From NCBI GenBank assembly GCA_015065425.1, contig SVQH01000008.1:1-64000 (forward strand): a stretch of DNA of 64,000 nt. Reading direction: 5' to 3'. This DNA comes from Oscillospiraceae bacterium (lineage in GTDB: Bacteria; Bacillota; Clostridia; Oscillospirales; Acutalibacteraceae). Positions 8,531 to 16,543 of this stretch are shown here, piece by piece; positions within the stretch are counted from its first letter, which is position 1, and each line of letters begins with the position of its first letter. The notes under the pieces are model-generated. The model was not told the origin of the DNA. It saw only the letters and a list, made by a program, of their open reading frames with translations, and ran no database searches. The position numbers and the translations under genes were made by a program.

Positions 8531-9121
8531 TCAGAAATGTCTGATAAGCGAGATTACTTTTCCGAGAATGATAACTTCATCTCGAATTATGGGTGCATAA
8601 TCATCGTTTTCAGGCTGAAGACGGAAGTGCCCGTCTTCCTTATAAAATCTTTTTACCGTTGCTTCATCTTCTATGAGTGCAACGACAATTTCACCGTTTG
8701 CCGCAACGGGAGTTTTTTCGGCAATTATTATGTCTCCGCTTAAAATTCCGCATTTTATCATGCTGTCGCCCTTGACCTTAAGTGCAAACAAGGGTTTATC
8801 TGCGTTGACAGTACCCGAAAAAGGAACATATCCTTCAATGGCTTCCACTGCGAGAATGGGCATACCTGCAGTTACCGTGCCTATAAGAGGAACATGGGTA
8901 ACCTGGTTTTCCTGTCCTCTTACACGAATGGAGCGTTTATGCATGGGATTTCTTTCGATGTAACCCGCTTCCTCCAGTGCATCAAGGTTGCTTTGTACGG
9001 AAGATGTTGACTTAAGACCGACTGCAGCACATATTTCACGCACAGAAGGCGGCACTCCGTTTTGTGAGCGTTCGGCTAAAAATTCATATATTCTTTTTTG
9101 TGTGTTATTGAGTTCTTTCAT
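8531..9121 (-). CDS. lexA: LexA repressor
   Basis: The 196-residue SOS repressor has an N-terminal winged helix (residues 1-65, VPPSVREICAAVGLKSTSSVQSNL) and a C-terminal self-cleaving peptidase S24 domain. The scissile Ala85-Gly86 (VTAGMP), catalytic Ser120 (GDSM) and Lys157 (ATVKRF) are all present, so RecA-stimulated autocleavage should work. I start at the ATG at 9121, preceded by GGAGG; a longer frame to 9181 runs through the promoter. The promoter carries two LexA-box-like sequences, suggesting autoregulation. Confidence 0.95.
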   Translation of the reverse strand: MKELNNTQKRIYEFLAERSQNGVPPSVREICAAVGLKSTSSVQSNLDALEEAGYIERNPMHKRSIRVRGQENQVTHVPLIGTVTAGMPILAVEAIEGYVPFSGTVNADKPLFALKVKGDSMIKCGILSGDIIIAEKTPVAANGEIVVALIEDEATVKRFYKEDGHFRLQPENDDYAPIIRDEVIILGKVISLIRHF

Positions 9122-9152
9122 ATTTTGCCTCCGCTTATAATATTTCAACATT

Positions 9153-9181
9153 ATTATAGCACAAATGTTCAGAAAAAGCAA
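9153..9181 (-). promoter_or_regulatory. lexA promoter
   Basis: On the minus strand: TTGCTT (9181-9176), a 17-bp spacer and a perfect TATAAT (9158-9153). Confidence 0.65.
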
Positions 9182-9191
9182 ACATTTGTTT
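9160..9191. promoter_or_regulatory. two LexA-box-like sites in the lexA promoter
   Basis: AAACATTTGTTT at 9180-9191 is an AAACA-TT-TGTTT palindrome. GAACATTTGTG (minus strand, 9170-9160) shares its core. Both resemble the Bacillota LexA box (GAACATATGTTC) and overlap the -35 box and spacer of the lexA promoter. Binding is inferred. Confidence 0.5.
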
Positions 9192-9260
9192 ATATTTTTT
9201 TTGAAAATTTCGGAATATTTTTTTCTTTTGGGGACAAAATCAATTTAGGAGGTAATGAAT

Positions 9261-10013
9261 ATGTTGGATGATAATAAAAAAAGTTTCAGAAAAATGCTGA
9301 AAAGCAATGTTTTTTATGTTGCACTCGGACTTTGTCTTCTTGCAGCAGGCGTTGTTGGGTTTTCGGCAGCTGATTCAAAAGTACCGTCAGCTACCACTGA
9401 CAGTACAACAAAAGCGAAAGAAAGTGTGACATATTATGTCAGAATGCCCGATGATGAACCTACAGCAGATGAAATTGAGATAAATATTGATGAATTTACT
9501 GTTCCATATACGCAGGAACCATCAACCGAGCAGGTTTTTGATAACTCTGCCGAGCCGCTTCAGGAGAGCACAACAGAAAGCAGGGAGGTGCTGTTTTATA
9601 CCCCTCTTTCAAACGGTATAGCTGCCGATTACAGTATGGGATATCCTGTTTTTTCCCAGACGATGAAAGACTACAGAACCCACAACGGCGTGGATTTTAT
9701 GGGTGTAAAGGGTGAGAGTGTACGCACTGTTGCAGAAGGAACAGTGGTGTCAGTCTCAAAAGATGAACTGTGGGGAAATACTGTTACGATTGATCACGGA
9801 AACGGTATAGTTTCTTCAATTTCAGGACTTGCAGATGAAGCACTCATAAGTGAAGGAAGCAGTGTGTATTCCGAAACCGTGATAGGTGTAGTAGGGGATA
9901 TCCCCGTGGAAAAAGAAGAACCTGCTCATGTTCATCTTGAAATGAGAGTCAACGGAGCACTTACAGATCCCCTTGAAATTCTCGGTCTTTCAGAGAATTC
10001 AGCAGAGGGATAA
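9261..10013 (+). CDS. SpoIIQ-like membrane-anchored M23 peptidase
   Basis: The protein has 250 residues: a short cytoplasmic head, one transmembrane helix (about 17-36), a Thr/Glu-rich linker (40-110) and a LytM/M23 domain (112-240). Both zinc motifs are intact: H141-x3-D145 (HNGVD) and H223-x-H225 (HVH). The layout is that of SpoIIQ, the forespore partner of SpoIIIAH during engulfment. Many clostridial SpoIIQ proteins keep the zinc site that the B. subtilis protein has lost. It could instead be another envelope endopeptidase. The ATG at 9261 is 8 nt after GGAGG; the ATG at 9255 is too close. Confidence 0.75.
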   Translation: MLDDNKKSFRKMLKSNVFYVALGLCLLAAGVVGFSAADSKVPSATTDSTTKAKESVTYYVRMPDDEPTADEIEINIDEFTVPYTQEPSTEQVFDNSAEPLQESTTESREVLFYTPLSNGIAADYSMGYPVFSQTMKDYRTHNGVDFMGVKGESVRTVAEGTVVSVSKDELWGNTVTIDHGNGIVSSISGLADEALISEGSSVYSETVIGVVGDIPVEKEEPAHVHLEMRVNGALTDPLEILGLSENSAEG

Positions 10014-10028
10014 TTGAATAATAATATA

Positions 10029-10078
10029 AGATGGCTTAAACTTACTTCTTTTGGTAAATTTAAGCCATCTGTATTTTT
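10029..10078. terminator. bidirectional terminator
   Basis: A 12-bp stem AGATGGCTTAAA / TTTAAGCCATCT is followed by GTATTTTT, between the convergent M23 and EamA genes. Confidence 0.88.
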
Positions 10079-11021
10079 ACGCTGCTTTTTTACGGTTTTT
10101 TATTCTGTCTTCTATTTTATCACCGAACTGAGACAGGATTATTGCGGCAAACATGATGATACAGCCAATGCTTTCATTTGGAGTGAGGGCTTTGTGAAGA
10201 ATCGCGGCACTGCACAGCACTCCGAAAACTGATTCAAGGCACATTATTATTGAGGCTATTGTTGATTCAGTATATTTTTGACCGACTATCTGGAAGGTGT
10301 AAGCAAGTCCGCAACTCATAACTCCCGAATAAAGAAGGGGAAGAATGCTTTCGTTTATTGCACTTATCTCAGGAGTCTCGAAAATAAACATGAGAATACA
10401 GGTGAGTAAGCCCGATACCGTGAACTGAGTAAAGGAGAGCTTGACAGGGTCAGAATCTGCGGCAAATTTCTCTATCATAAGAATATGCACGGCATAAGCT
10501 ACAGAGCAGAGAAGAGAAAAAATGTCACTTTTTGTTATTGCCGAGAAGCCTTCACCGCTTACGCACAGGAAGTAAAGACCTACTGTTCCGAGAACCACGC
10601 ACAACCATGTTATAACGGGAATACGTTTTTTGAAAAACAACCCGAGAATAGGTACAAAAAACATATAAAAGGCGGTTATGAAAGCAATTTTTCCCGGAGA
10701 ATGGTCAGGATAAGTAAAAGCATACTGCTGCAAATTACTTGCAACACACAGGGCAATGCCCATTATGCTGCCGCCTGTAAGGATTTTTTTTGCCTCGCTT
10801 TTCAGTTTTTTCTTTTCAGAGCTTCCGTGTTTTTTTATGTTTATAATATCTTTCCCGATTATAAACGGTAAAAGAGTTGCCGCACCGAGTAAGGTTCTTA
10901 TTCCGTTGAATGTAAAGGCTTCTACCGTCTCCATGCCGAGAGATTGGGCAACAAAGGACGAGCCCCAGATAAATGCTGTGATAAAGAGCATTATGATGCC
11001 CTTGAACTGTGATTTTTGCAT
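10077..11021 (-). CDS. EamA/DMT-superfamily transporter
   Basis: The protein has 314 residues with about ten transmembrane segments arranged as two EamA repeats. The first opens with MLFITAFIWGSSFVAQSLGM and the second with SDIFSLLCSVAYAVHILMIEKF. Members export or import small metabolites such as amino acids and nucleosides, and the substrate cannot be predicted. The start is the Met at 11021 (MQKSQFKG); AAAGGG lies 8 nt upstream. The longer frame adds 16 residues without a ribosome binding site. The sigF-end side has a 62-bp gap. Confidence 0.83.
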   Translation of the reverse strand: MQKSQFKGIIMLFITAFIWGSSFVAQSLGMETVEAFTFNGIRTLLGAATLLPFIIGKDIINIKKHGSSEKKKLKSEAKKILTGGSIMGIALCVASNLQQYAFTYPDHSPGKIAFITAFYMFFVPILGLFFKKRIPVITWLCVVLGTVGLYFLCVSGEGFSAITKSDIFSLLCSVAYAVHILMIEKFAADSDPVKLSFTQFTVSGLLTCILMFIFETPEISAINESILPLLYSGVMSCGLAYTFQIVGQKYTESTIASIIMCLESVFGVLCSAAILHKALTPNESIGCIIMFAAIILSQFGDKIEDRIKNRKKAA

Positions 11022-11082
11022 AACAATTACCCTTTGAACATTATTTTCCAAAAAGAAAGGGTAACACAATAAAATCTTGTTG

Positions 11083-11739
11083 TCAAGCCAACATTTTTCT
11101 CAGTTTCGTCAGTATAGCTTTTTCTTTTCTTGATACCTGAACCTGTGAAAGGCCGAGCTGACGGGCTGTGACGGTCTGTGTCATTCCGCGGAAATATCGC
11201 ATATCAATTATTTTCTGTTCATTTTCATCAAGAGAATGAATTGCATTTCGCAGGTCGAGCCTTTCAGACAGCTTTTCGTCAGGCGGGGGGACAGGTATAT
11301 CCGTCTGATTTTCATCTTCACCGGCGGTGAGTGAAATTACCGGAAGACAGGCACTGAGAAGTGCGGCAGTTTCGGCAGTGTCCATATTTGCTGCCTGTGC
11401 TATTTCCGTTGCTGTAGGCTCTCTTCCCGTTTTTGCCGTCAGTTCCTCTTTGATGCTCAGAAGCTGACGTGCTTTTTCTTTGGCAGCTCTGCCGATTTTT
11501 ACACTTCCGCCGTCACGGAATATTCTTCTTATTTCTCCGAGAATGGCAGGTACTGCATAGGTGGAAAATCTGAAGCCTTTATCCGGATCAAAGCCGGCTG
11601 CGGCTTTTATAAGTCCCACACAGCCCGCCTGAAAAAGATCCTCATATTCCACACCTCTGCCTTTGAATCGGATTGCACATGAATGAACAAGACCTATGTT
11701 TTCTGTGATGAGAGCATTGTTTTCAGAAGAATTTGACAT
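11083..11739 (-). CDS. sigF: RNA polymerase sigma-F (forespore)
   Basis: This is a 218-residue sigma-70 family factor with region 2 (EDLFQAGCVGLIKAAAGFDP, FRFSTYAVPAILGEIRRIFRD), region 3 (REPTATEIAQAANM) and a region 4 helix-turn-helix (TQTVTARQLGLSQVQVSRKEK). By sequence it could be sigma-F or sigma-G, but it directly follows spoIIAB with stop and start overlapping (TAATG). It is therefore the SpoIIAC/sigma-F position, held inactive by SpoIIAB until asymmetric division. Confidence 0.93.
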   Translation of the reverse strand: MSNSSENNALITENIGLVHSCAIRFKGRGVEYEDLFQAGCVGLIKAAAGFDPDKGFRFSTYAVPAILGEIRRIFRDGGSVKIGRAAKEKARQLLSIKEELTAKTGREPTATEIAQAANMDTAETAALLSACLPVISLTAGEDENQTDIPVPPPDEKLSERLDLRNAIHSLDENEQKIIDMRYFRGMTQTVTARQLGLSQVQVSRKEKAILTKLRKMLA

Positions 11740-12173
11740 TATTCACACTTTCCCGTTATCTTTTTTGTGAGCGTGACAACGGTACCTTTTCCGGGGGTCG
11801 AGCTGACTTTAAGTTTATCGCAGAAGCTTTCCATGACACTGAAGCCAAGCCCCGAACGTTCATCTCCCGAAGTTGTATAAAGGGGTTCCATTGCCTTTTT
11901 CACGTCTTCAATGCCGCAACCCTTATCTTTTATTCTGATTTTTACAGTGTTATCGGGATAAATTGCGGCATCTATGTAAATTCTCCCTTGTTTTTCTTTG
12001 TATGCGTGAACTACAGCGTTTGTGACAGCCTCACTTACTGCAGTTTTTATGTCACTTATTTCTTCTACCGTCGGGTCAATAAGTGCACAGAAGGCAGCCG
12101 TAACTGCACGTATAAAACCTTCATTTGCCGATTTTGACATGATATTCATCTTAAAATCATTTATTGCTTTCAT
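11739..12173 (-). CDS. spoIIAB: anti-sigma-F factor SpoIIAB
   Basis: This 144-residue GHKL-type serine kinase and anti-sigma factor binds sigma-F and phosphorylates SpoIIAA. The ATP site is intact: N box SEAVTNAVVHAY, G1 box DKGCGI, lid near YTTSGDERSG and G2 box GLGFSVM. Its ribosome binding site overlaps the stop codon of spoIIAA (AGG TGA), and its stop overlaps the sigF start, so translation is coupled across the operon. Confidence 0.95.
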   Translation of the reverse strand: MKAINDFKMNIMSKSANEGFIRAVTAAFCALIDPTVEEISDIKTAVSEAVTNAVVHAYKEKQGRIYIDAAIYPDNTVKIRIKDKGCGIEDVKKAMEPLYTTSGDERSGLGFSVMESFCDKLKVSSTPGKGTVVTLTKKITGKCE

Positions 12174-12179
12174 TTAACA

Positions 12180-12479
12180 TCACCTGAACTCTATTTTATT
12201 TTCCATTCCTGACATCATAAGTATTTTTTTATCTCTGTCACGAAGTCCCGTTACTGCTGTGGTACAACCTACATCAAGAGCAGTTTTATATCTTCCTATG
12301 ACAAAGCCGACCCCTGAAGAATCCATGAAGGAAACATCTGAAAAGTCGAGTATAAGCTTTTGCGGTTTTTGTTTTATTATTTCCGTATCGGTTTTTGCTC
12401 TCAGAGAAGAAGCATTATGGTGATCTATATCCCCAGAAAGAAATACCGTCATTTGCTTGTCCGAAAATGAAATTTTCAT
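12180..12479 (-). CDS. spoIIAA: anti-anti-sigma factor SpoIIAA
   Basis: The 99-residue STAS-domain protein has FMDSSGVGFVIGRYK, with Ser54 aligning with the serine phosphorylated by SpoIIAB in B. subtilis. It carries the GDIDHHNAS motif typical of SpoIIAA. Dephosphorylated protein frees sigma-F. It is the first gene of the operon. GGAGTG is 7 nt before the start and lies directly after a terminator-like hairpin. Confidence 0.95.
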   Translation of the reverse strand: MKISFSDKQMTVFLSGDIDHHNASSLRAKTDTEIIKQKPQKLILDFSDVSFMDSSGVGFVIGRYKTALDVGCTTAVTGLRDRDKKILMMSGMENKIEFR

Positions 12480-12492
12480 AATATATCACTCC

Positions 12493-12533
12493 AAAAAAAG
12501 AAACTCCGCTATCTATATGATAACGGAGTTTCT
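12493..12533 (-). terminator. intrinsic terminator abutting the spoIIAA ribosome binding site
   Basis: On the minus strand, AGAAACTCCG-x-TATC pairs with GATA-x-CGGAGTTTCT around a 5-nt loop, and the hairpin is followed by T7. It ends the glycosidase transcript but leaves only about 14 nt before the spoIIAA start. Confidence 0.85.
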
Positions 12534-12568
12534 GTGAAAAACTTGTCTTATTATGTTTTATCTGAAAA

Positions 12569-15500
12569 TTATTTTATGCCGGGAGTTTTAAGTATTCCTG
12601 TTGTACGAAGAACATATTCATAGCTCCAGTTGATTCCGTCTGAACGCCATGCTCCGGGACCGTGCCAGGATTCCTTAACGTTGACAAGGTGAAGAGGACC
12701 GAAGGAATTGTAACGGTGGAGATATGCTTTAAGTTCCACCTCATGCTCACCTTTTCCGACACCCTTTACCTCGAGAGTATATGGAGGATATATGATATTT
12801 CCTGCTTCTTTTCCGTCAACTCTGACTTCTATAAGAGCACCCATATAATCACTTGCTGTTATTGTCAGAACATCACTGTCAGTTACGGCTTTCATTTTAT
12901 ATGTAACTGCACCGCCGTAGAAGGGAAGTCCCTGAGAAAGCAGTGAGCCGAATGCGAGTTTTTCGGGAAGAGCTGTTATTACGGCAGTTGACCCTGCAAC
13001 TCTTACGCCGAATTTACCTGTAATAAACACATTTTCAATGTTTGCAGTCTCACCGAAGGGAAGAATTATTTCAAGTGTATTGCTGCCTTTGACAATGTCA
13101 GTCAGCTGAAGCTTACCTATGGAAATATCAACATAGAAGCCTTCAAGTCTTTGTGTTATTTCTTTGCCGTTGAAAACAACCTTTGCGACATCTGCATCTT
13201 CAAGTGCAAGAACTGCTCCGGTATAATCAATTTCACTGTCAAAGATGAACTTAAGAGTTACACTGTGGTTTTTCGGCATATCACCGAGAACCCACGGCTG
13301 AACTACATGTCCGCCTCTTTCCTTAATCCCGAGTTTTTCTCTTACTTTGTTGTCAAGACGGAGAATTTCTTCAGACGGTGAGAATTCTTCATCGTCATCT
13401 ATCTTCCACTGTGCCATATCAAGAAGAAGAACATTGTCTTCGGAAAGAGCATAAGGGAAGAATGTGCCTATGGCTTCACCAGCCTCTTCGGGTATATGCT
13501 GAGTGTTTGTGCAGGAGCTTTCTCCCTCGGTAAGTCTCAGAAGAACTGAATCATAGCCAAAAAGCTTATATCTTACCGTAGTCTTTCCGTTGTGATATTC
13601 TGCCTTTATGGGGAATATTTCTCCGCTTGCAGTATCATATATTTCAGGGCTGCAGATTTCATTTATTATTATCTGAATATCGCTTCCGCCGTCAATGTGC
13701 TTGTTGCCGGGTTCCTTTGAATTGCAGATAAACAGCCACTTGCAATCATTGTCCTTACGAAGCTGATAAATGAATTTATCTGTAAGTCTGCCGTCTGCAT
13801 ATCTTATTGTAAGGCTTCTTGAATCATCAAGTGCAGTGAGAAGCGATGCTCTTGAAAAATCTATATTTTCGCATTTGTCAAAGAGTGCCTTTGCAGCGGG
13901 ACAGGGAAGTGCATCAACAAGGGTGGGTGCATCTCCCATGAAAACGAGTTTACCGCCCGCATTCTTGAATGCGTCCAGTCTTTCGAGAGTTGTTTTTCTC
14001 AGTGTCTCACAGCCGGGAACTATGATGACATCATATTCCATCTGACCGACTTTCAGAGGTGCCGAGCCTTCTTTGCACTGAGCGGGAAGAAGTGCTTCCG
14101 ATATGAAGTCAAAGTCAATGCTGCCTTCAAGAAGCCAGTTTGTTACATTGAAAAATCTTTCATCAAGGCTTTCTCTGAAAACTGCAGATTTGTCATTGGG
14201 TCCCCAATGAAGCCAGAAGCTTTCAACGGGATGAATCACACCGACCTTTACAACGGGCTTACCTCTTGTAAGAGCAGTATTTACACGAGCGAAATGGTCT
14301 TCTATAAGGTTATATTTTTTATACCACGGGGATTGATAGTGAATGGAGGCGGGATAGTCTCTCTTTGCTTCACCCTTCATTGCATACCATGAAAGATGCG
14401 GCACACGGATGGTAACACCGAGACATGCCTGCCAGTCACCCTGATGCTTATAGGTTCTGAAATCGCAGTCCCAGCCCGTAACACCGTAAAGCTCGGAGAG
14501 CATTCCCTCATAGCCGTACTGATGAACGGCAGATTGTGCCTGCTTTGCTGTTGTGAATTCATGAGAATTACACAGCATATCAATACCGGGAAGCTGGAAG
14601 TTTCTGTAAGAACGCATAGCTTCACCGAGGGCTGCTGTCTGTGAACGCAGTGAGGGTTCTTCCATCATGTGACCTGTAAGGGCAATGTTGTTTTTCTTGC
14701 ACCATGTACCTACAGTATCGGCAAATGAGGAGGCGAAAAGTTCAGCTATAAAATCATGATAGCGGTAACGGTGTATTGAAGGAGCAGAAGCAGGAAGATC
14801 CCAGAAAACTTCGGGAAGGAAATCAAGTATATCTTCGCAATATGCTTCTTTATAAAGCTCGGGGACTTTATCTGTCCAGGGCATTGTGATATCCATTTTG
14901 TCAAAGGAGTTGTTGAGAACTCTTTTTCTTGTGAACTGAGGTTCATCCGTAAATATTGCGGGAACGGTTTTGTCAAATTCGTCGCCCACTTTTGCTTTGT
15001 ATTTTTCATGGGTCACTTCAATGAATTTTTCTATAGCTTCTTTGTTTAACGTGTCGGCATAAGCCTGATCGTTATACCAGCTTGAGGGAGTATGTACTTC
15101 GAGAAAAGCATACCATTTTGTACCTTTTGCTTCTTCATCTTTACCTATTTTTTTATAGCTTTCAAGATAACCGTCTTTGTCGAGAATTATGTCATAGCAG
15201 GCAATAAGTGTGCCTTTTCCCGAACGTCCGCCCTCTGAACGGGAATCGTTTGATGCGAATGCTTCAGCTTCCTTGAAGGGAGTGAAAAGAAGGCATCTTC
15301 CTCTGTATTTTTCGTCTTTTGTTACGAGTCCGCCTGCTGCACCTGAGGGCCATCGGTCTTCGTCATAGAGCCATGCAAGCATCTCTTCATTTTTTGCTTT
15401 GTCAACACAGTCTTTCATGAGTGACATATATTCTTCACTTAAGTATTCATTTTCAAGTCCTGTTCTTACATGAAGATGAAAACCGCCGAGCCCCATCTCT

Positions 15501-15643
15501 TTGAATACATCAATCTGACGGCAGAGCTCATCTGTTGTAAGTCGTGAGTTCAGTGCCCAGAAGGGAGTTCCTCTGTATTCGGATGTGGGGTTTTCAAAAA
15601 GGCTTTTGCTGAGATTTTTTTCACTGTTTTTTTTGTATAGCAT
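12569..15643 (-). CDS. GH106-like (alpha-L-rhamnosidase-related) glycoside hydrolase
   Basis: The predicted 1024-residue protein has no evident signal peptide, so it is probably cytoplasmic. The N-terminal TIM-barrel region has the family pattern YRGTPFWALNSRLT, GLGGFHLHVRTGL and YDEDRWPSGAAGG, and later IFTDEPQF with a candidate catalytic Glu. The middle has a glutamine-amidotransferase-like Rossmann segment (YDVIIVPGCETL...GGKLVFMGDAP). The C-terminal 300 residues contain galactose-binding-like beta domains. Relatives are annotated as GH106 or sugar-binding GH2-like proteins that remove rhamnose or related sugars from plant polysaccharides. The start at 15643 is 6 nt after AGGAGGTG; the longer frame would translate this ribosome binding site. 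It has its own terminator. Confidence 0.78.
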   Translation of the reverse strand: MLYKKNSEKNLSKSLFENPTSEYRGTPFWALNSRLTTDELCRQIDVFKEMGLGGFHLHVRTGLENEYLSEEYMSLMKDCVDKAKNEEMLAWLYDEDRWPSGAAGGLVTKDEKYRGRCLLFTPFKEAEAFASNDSRSEGGRSGKGTLIACYDIILDKDGYLESYKKIGKDEEAKGTKWYAFLEVHTPSSWYNDQAYADTLNKEAIEKFIEVTHEKYKAKVGDEFDKTVPAIFTDEPQFTRKRVLNNSFDKMDITMPWTDKVPELYKEAYCEDILDFLPEVFWDLPASAPSIHRYRYHDFIAELFASSFADTVGTWCKKNNIALTGHMMEEPSLRSQTAALGEAMRSYRNFQLPGIDMLCNSHEFTTAKQAQSAVHQYGYEGMLSELYGVTGWDCDFRTYKHQGDWQACLGVTIRVPHLSWYAMKGEAKRDYPASIHYQSPWYKKYNLIEDHFARVNTALTRGKPVVKVGVIHPVESFWLHWGPNDKSAVFRESLDERFFNVTNWLLEGSIDFDFISEALLPAQCKEGSAPLKVGQMEYDVIIVPGCETLRKTTLERLDAFKNAGGKLVFMGDAPTLVDALPCPAAKALFDKCENIDFSRASLLTALDDSRSLTIRYADGRLTDKFIYQLRKDNDCKWLFICNSKEPGNKHIDGGSDIQIIINEICSPEIYDTASGEIFPIKAEYHNGKTTVRYKLFGYDSVLLRLTEGESSCTNTQHIPEEAGEAIGTFFPYALSEDNVLLLDMAQWKIDDDEEFSPSEEILRLDNKVREKLGIKERGGHVVQPWVLGDMPKNHSVTLKFIFDSEIDYTGAVLALEDADVAKVVFNGKEITQRLEGFYVDISIGKLQLTDIVKGSNTLEIILPFGETANIENVFITGKFGVRVAGSTAVITALPEKLAFGSLLSQGLPFYGGAVTYKMKAVTDSDVLTITASDYMGALIEVRVDGKEAGNIIYPPYTLEVKGVGKGEHEVELKAYLHRYNSFGPLHLVNVKESWHGPGAWRSDGINWSYEYVLRTTGILKTPGIK

Positions 15644-15744
15644 AGGTACACCTCCTATATTATTCAATTTATTTTAGCATATTAATAAAAGTAACTCAAT
15701 AAAGATGTACTGATAACACTTTACAAAATAAAAGGAGAAAATTT

Positions 15745-16506
15745 ATGAAATTTGCCTTGTTCGGAAAAAAGGATGTATCGCTTTTTATTATAATGCTTAT
15801 TTGGATATTGGTTATAATCGGTGTGGTGAGTTTCACTCTGAAAACAAGTACTGTAAGTGCAGACAGGCGGTTGCCCGTTTACAGTGTTGATACAGCAGAA
15901 AAAACAGTTGCATTGACTTTTAACTGTGCATGGGATGATAAGGGACTTGATGAGCTTCTTTCACTTCTTGAAAGTGAAAGCATCAGATGTACATTTTTCT
16001 TTGTCGGTGAATTTGCGGAGAAATATCCCGAAGCTGTAAGGAAAATATATAATAAAGGTCATGAAACAGGAAATCATTCCATGCATCATAAAGACCCTGT
16101 GAAACAGGAATTTGCCGATATCTTAAGTGATATAAATGCCTGTAACGAGCTGCTTTTTTTCATTACCGGCACAAAACCGACACTTTACCGTGCCCCCTCC
16201 GGCTCCTATGACAACAAAACTGTTGAAGCTGCAGAAAGTCTCGGTATGACAGCTGTGCAATGGGATGTGGACAGTATAGACTGGAAAGATCCGTCGCCCG
16301 AAAAAATAATAAGCCGTGTCACAGATAAAGTGACAAACGGCTCGATTATTTTATTTCATCTCGGAAAAGAAAACACTCTTGAAGCTCTTCCCGAAATTAT
16401 AAAGTTATTGAAAAAAGAAGGTTACAGCTTCAGTAAAGTGAGCGATATGCTGTTGACGGGAGATATATATTTGGATGGTAGCGGCAGACAAAAAACGAAG
16501 GAATAA
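15745..16506 (+). CDS. PdaB-like polysaccharide deacetylase
   Basis: The 253-residue protein has an N-terminal transmembrane anchor (about 12-31) and a NodB deacetylase domain. Motif 1 reads VALTFNCAWDD, with Asn where many family members have the catalytic-base Asp. Motif 2 is GNHSMHH and motif 3 is RAPSGSYD. The spacing and FNCAW variant resemble the sporulation deacetylase PdaB and other clostridial homologues, which act on peptidoglycan or related polymers outside the membrane. AAGGAGA precedes the start. It is divergent from the GH106-like gene. Confidence 0.83.
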   Translation: MKFALFGKKDVSLFIIMLIWILVIIGVVSFTLKTSTVSADRRLPVYSVDTAEKTVALTFNCAWDDKGLDELLSLLESESIRCTFFFVGEFAEKYPEAVRKIYNKGHETGNHSMHHKDPVKQEFADILSDINACNELLFFITGTKPTLYRAPSGSYDNKTVEAAESLGMTAVQWDVDSIDWKDPSPEKIISRVTDKVTNGSIILFHLGKENTLEALPEIIKLLKKEGYSFSKVSDMLLTGDIYLDGSGRQKTKE

Positions 16507-16543
16507 GCAGACAGTTGTCGAAGTTATCCCGAAAATTACTTTT

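Noticed and set aside
9213-9241. Sigma-F-like promoter (GAATA, 14 bp, GGACAAAATC) before the SpoIIQ-like gene
   Set aside because: The -10 matches well, but the start of transcription would fall inside the ribosome binding site, leaving almost no leader. I do not list it as a feature.
10014-10232. A 72-residue frame after the M23 gene
   Set aside because: It contains the terminator and the antisense end of the EamA gene.
15745-16506. Loss of the catalytic Asp (TFNCAW) in the deacetylase
   Set aside because: I recall similar FNxAW variants in clostridial PdaB-like proteins; a family trait is more likely than an inactivating change.
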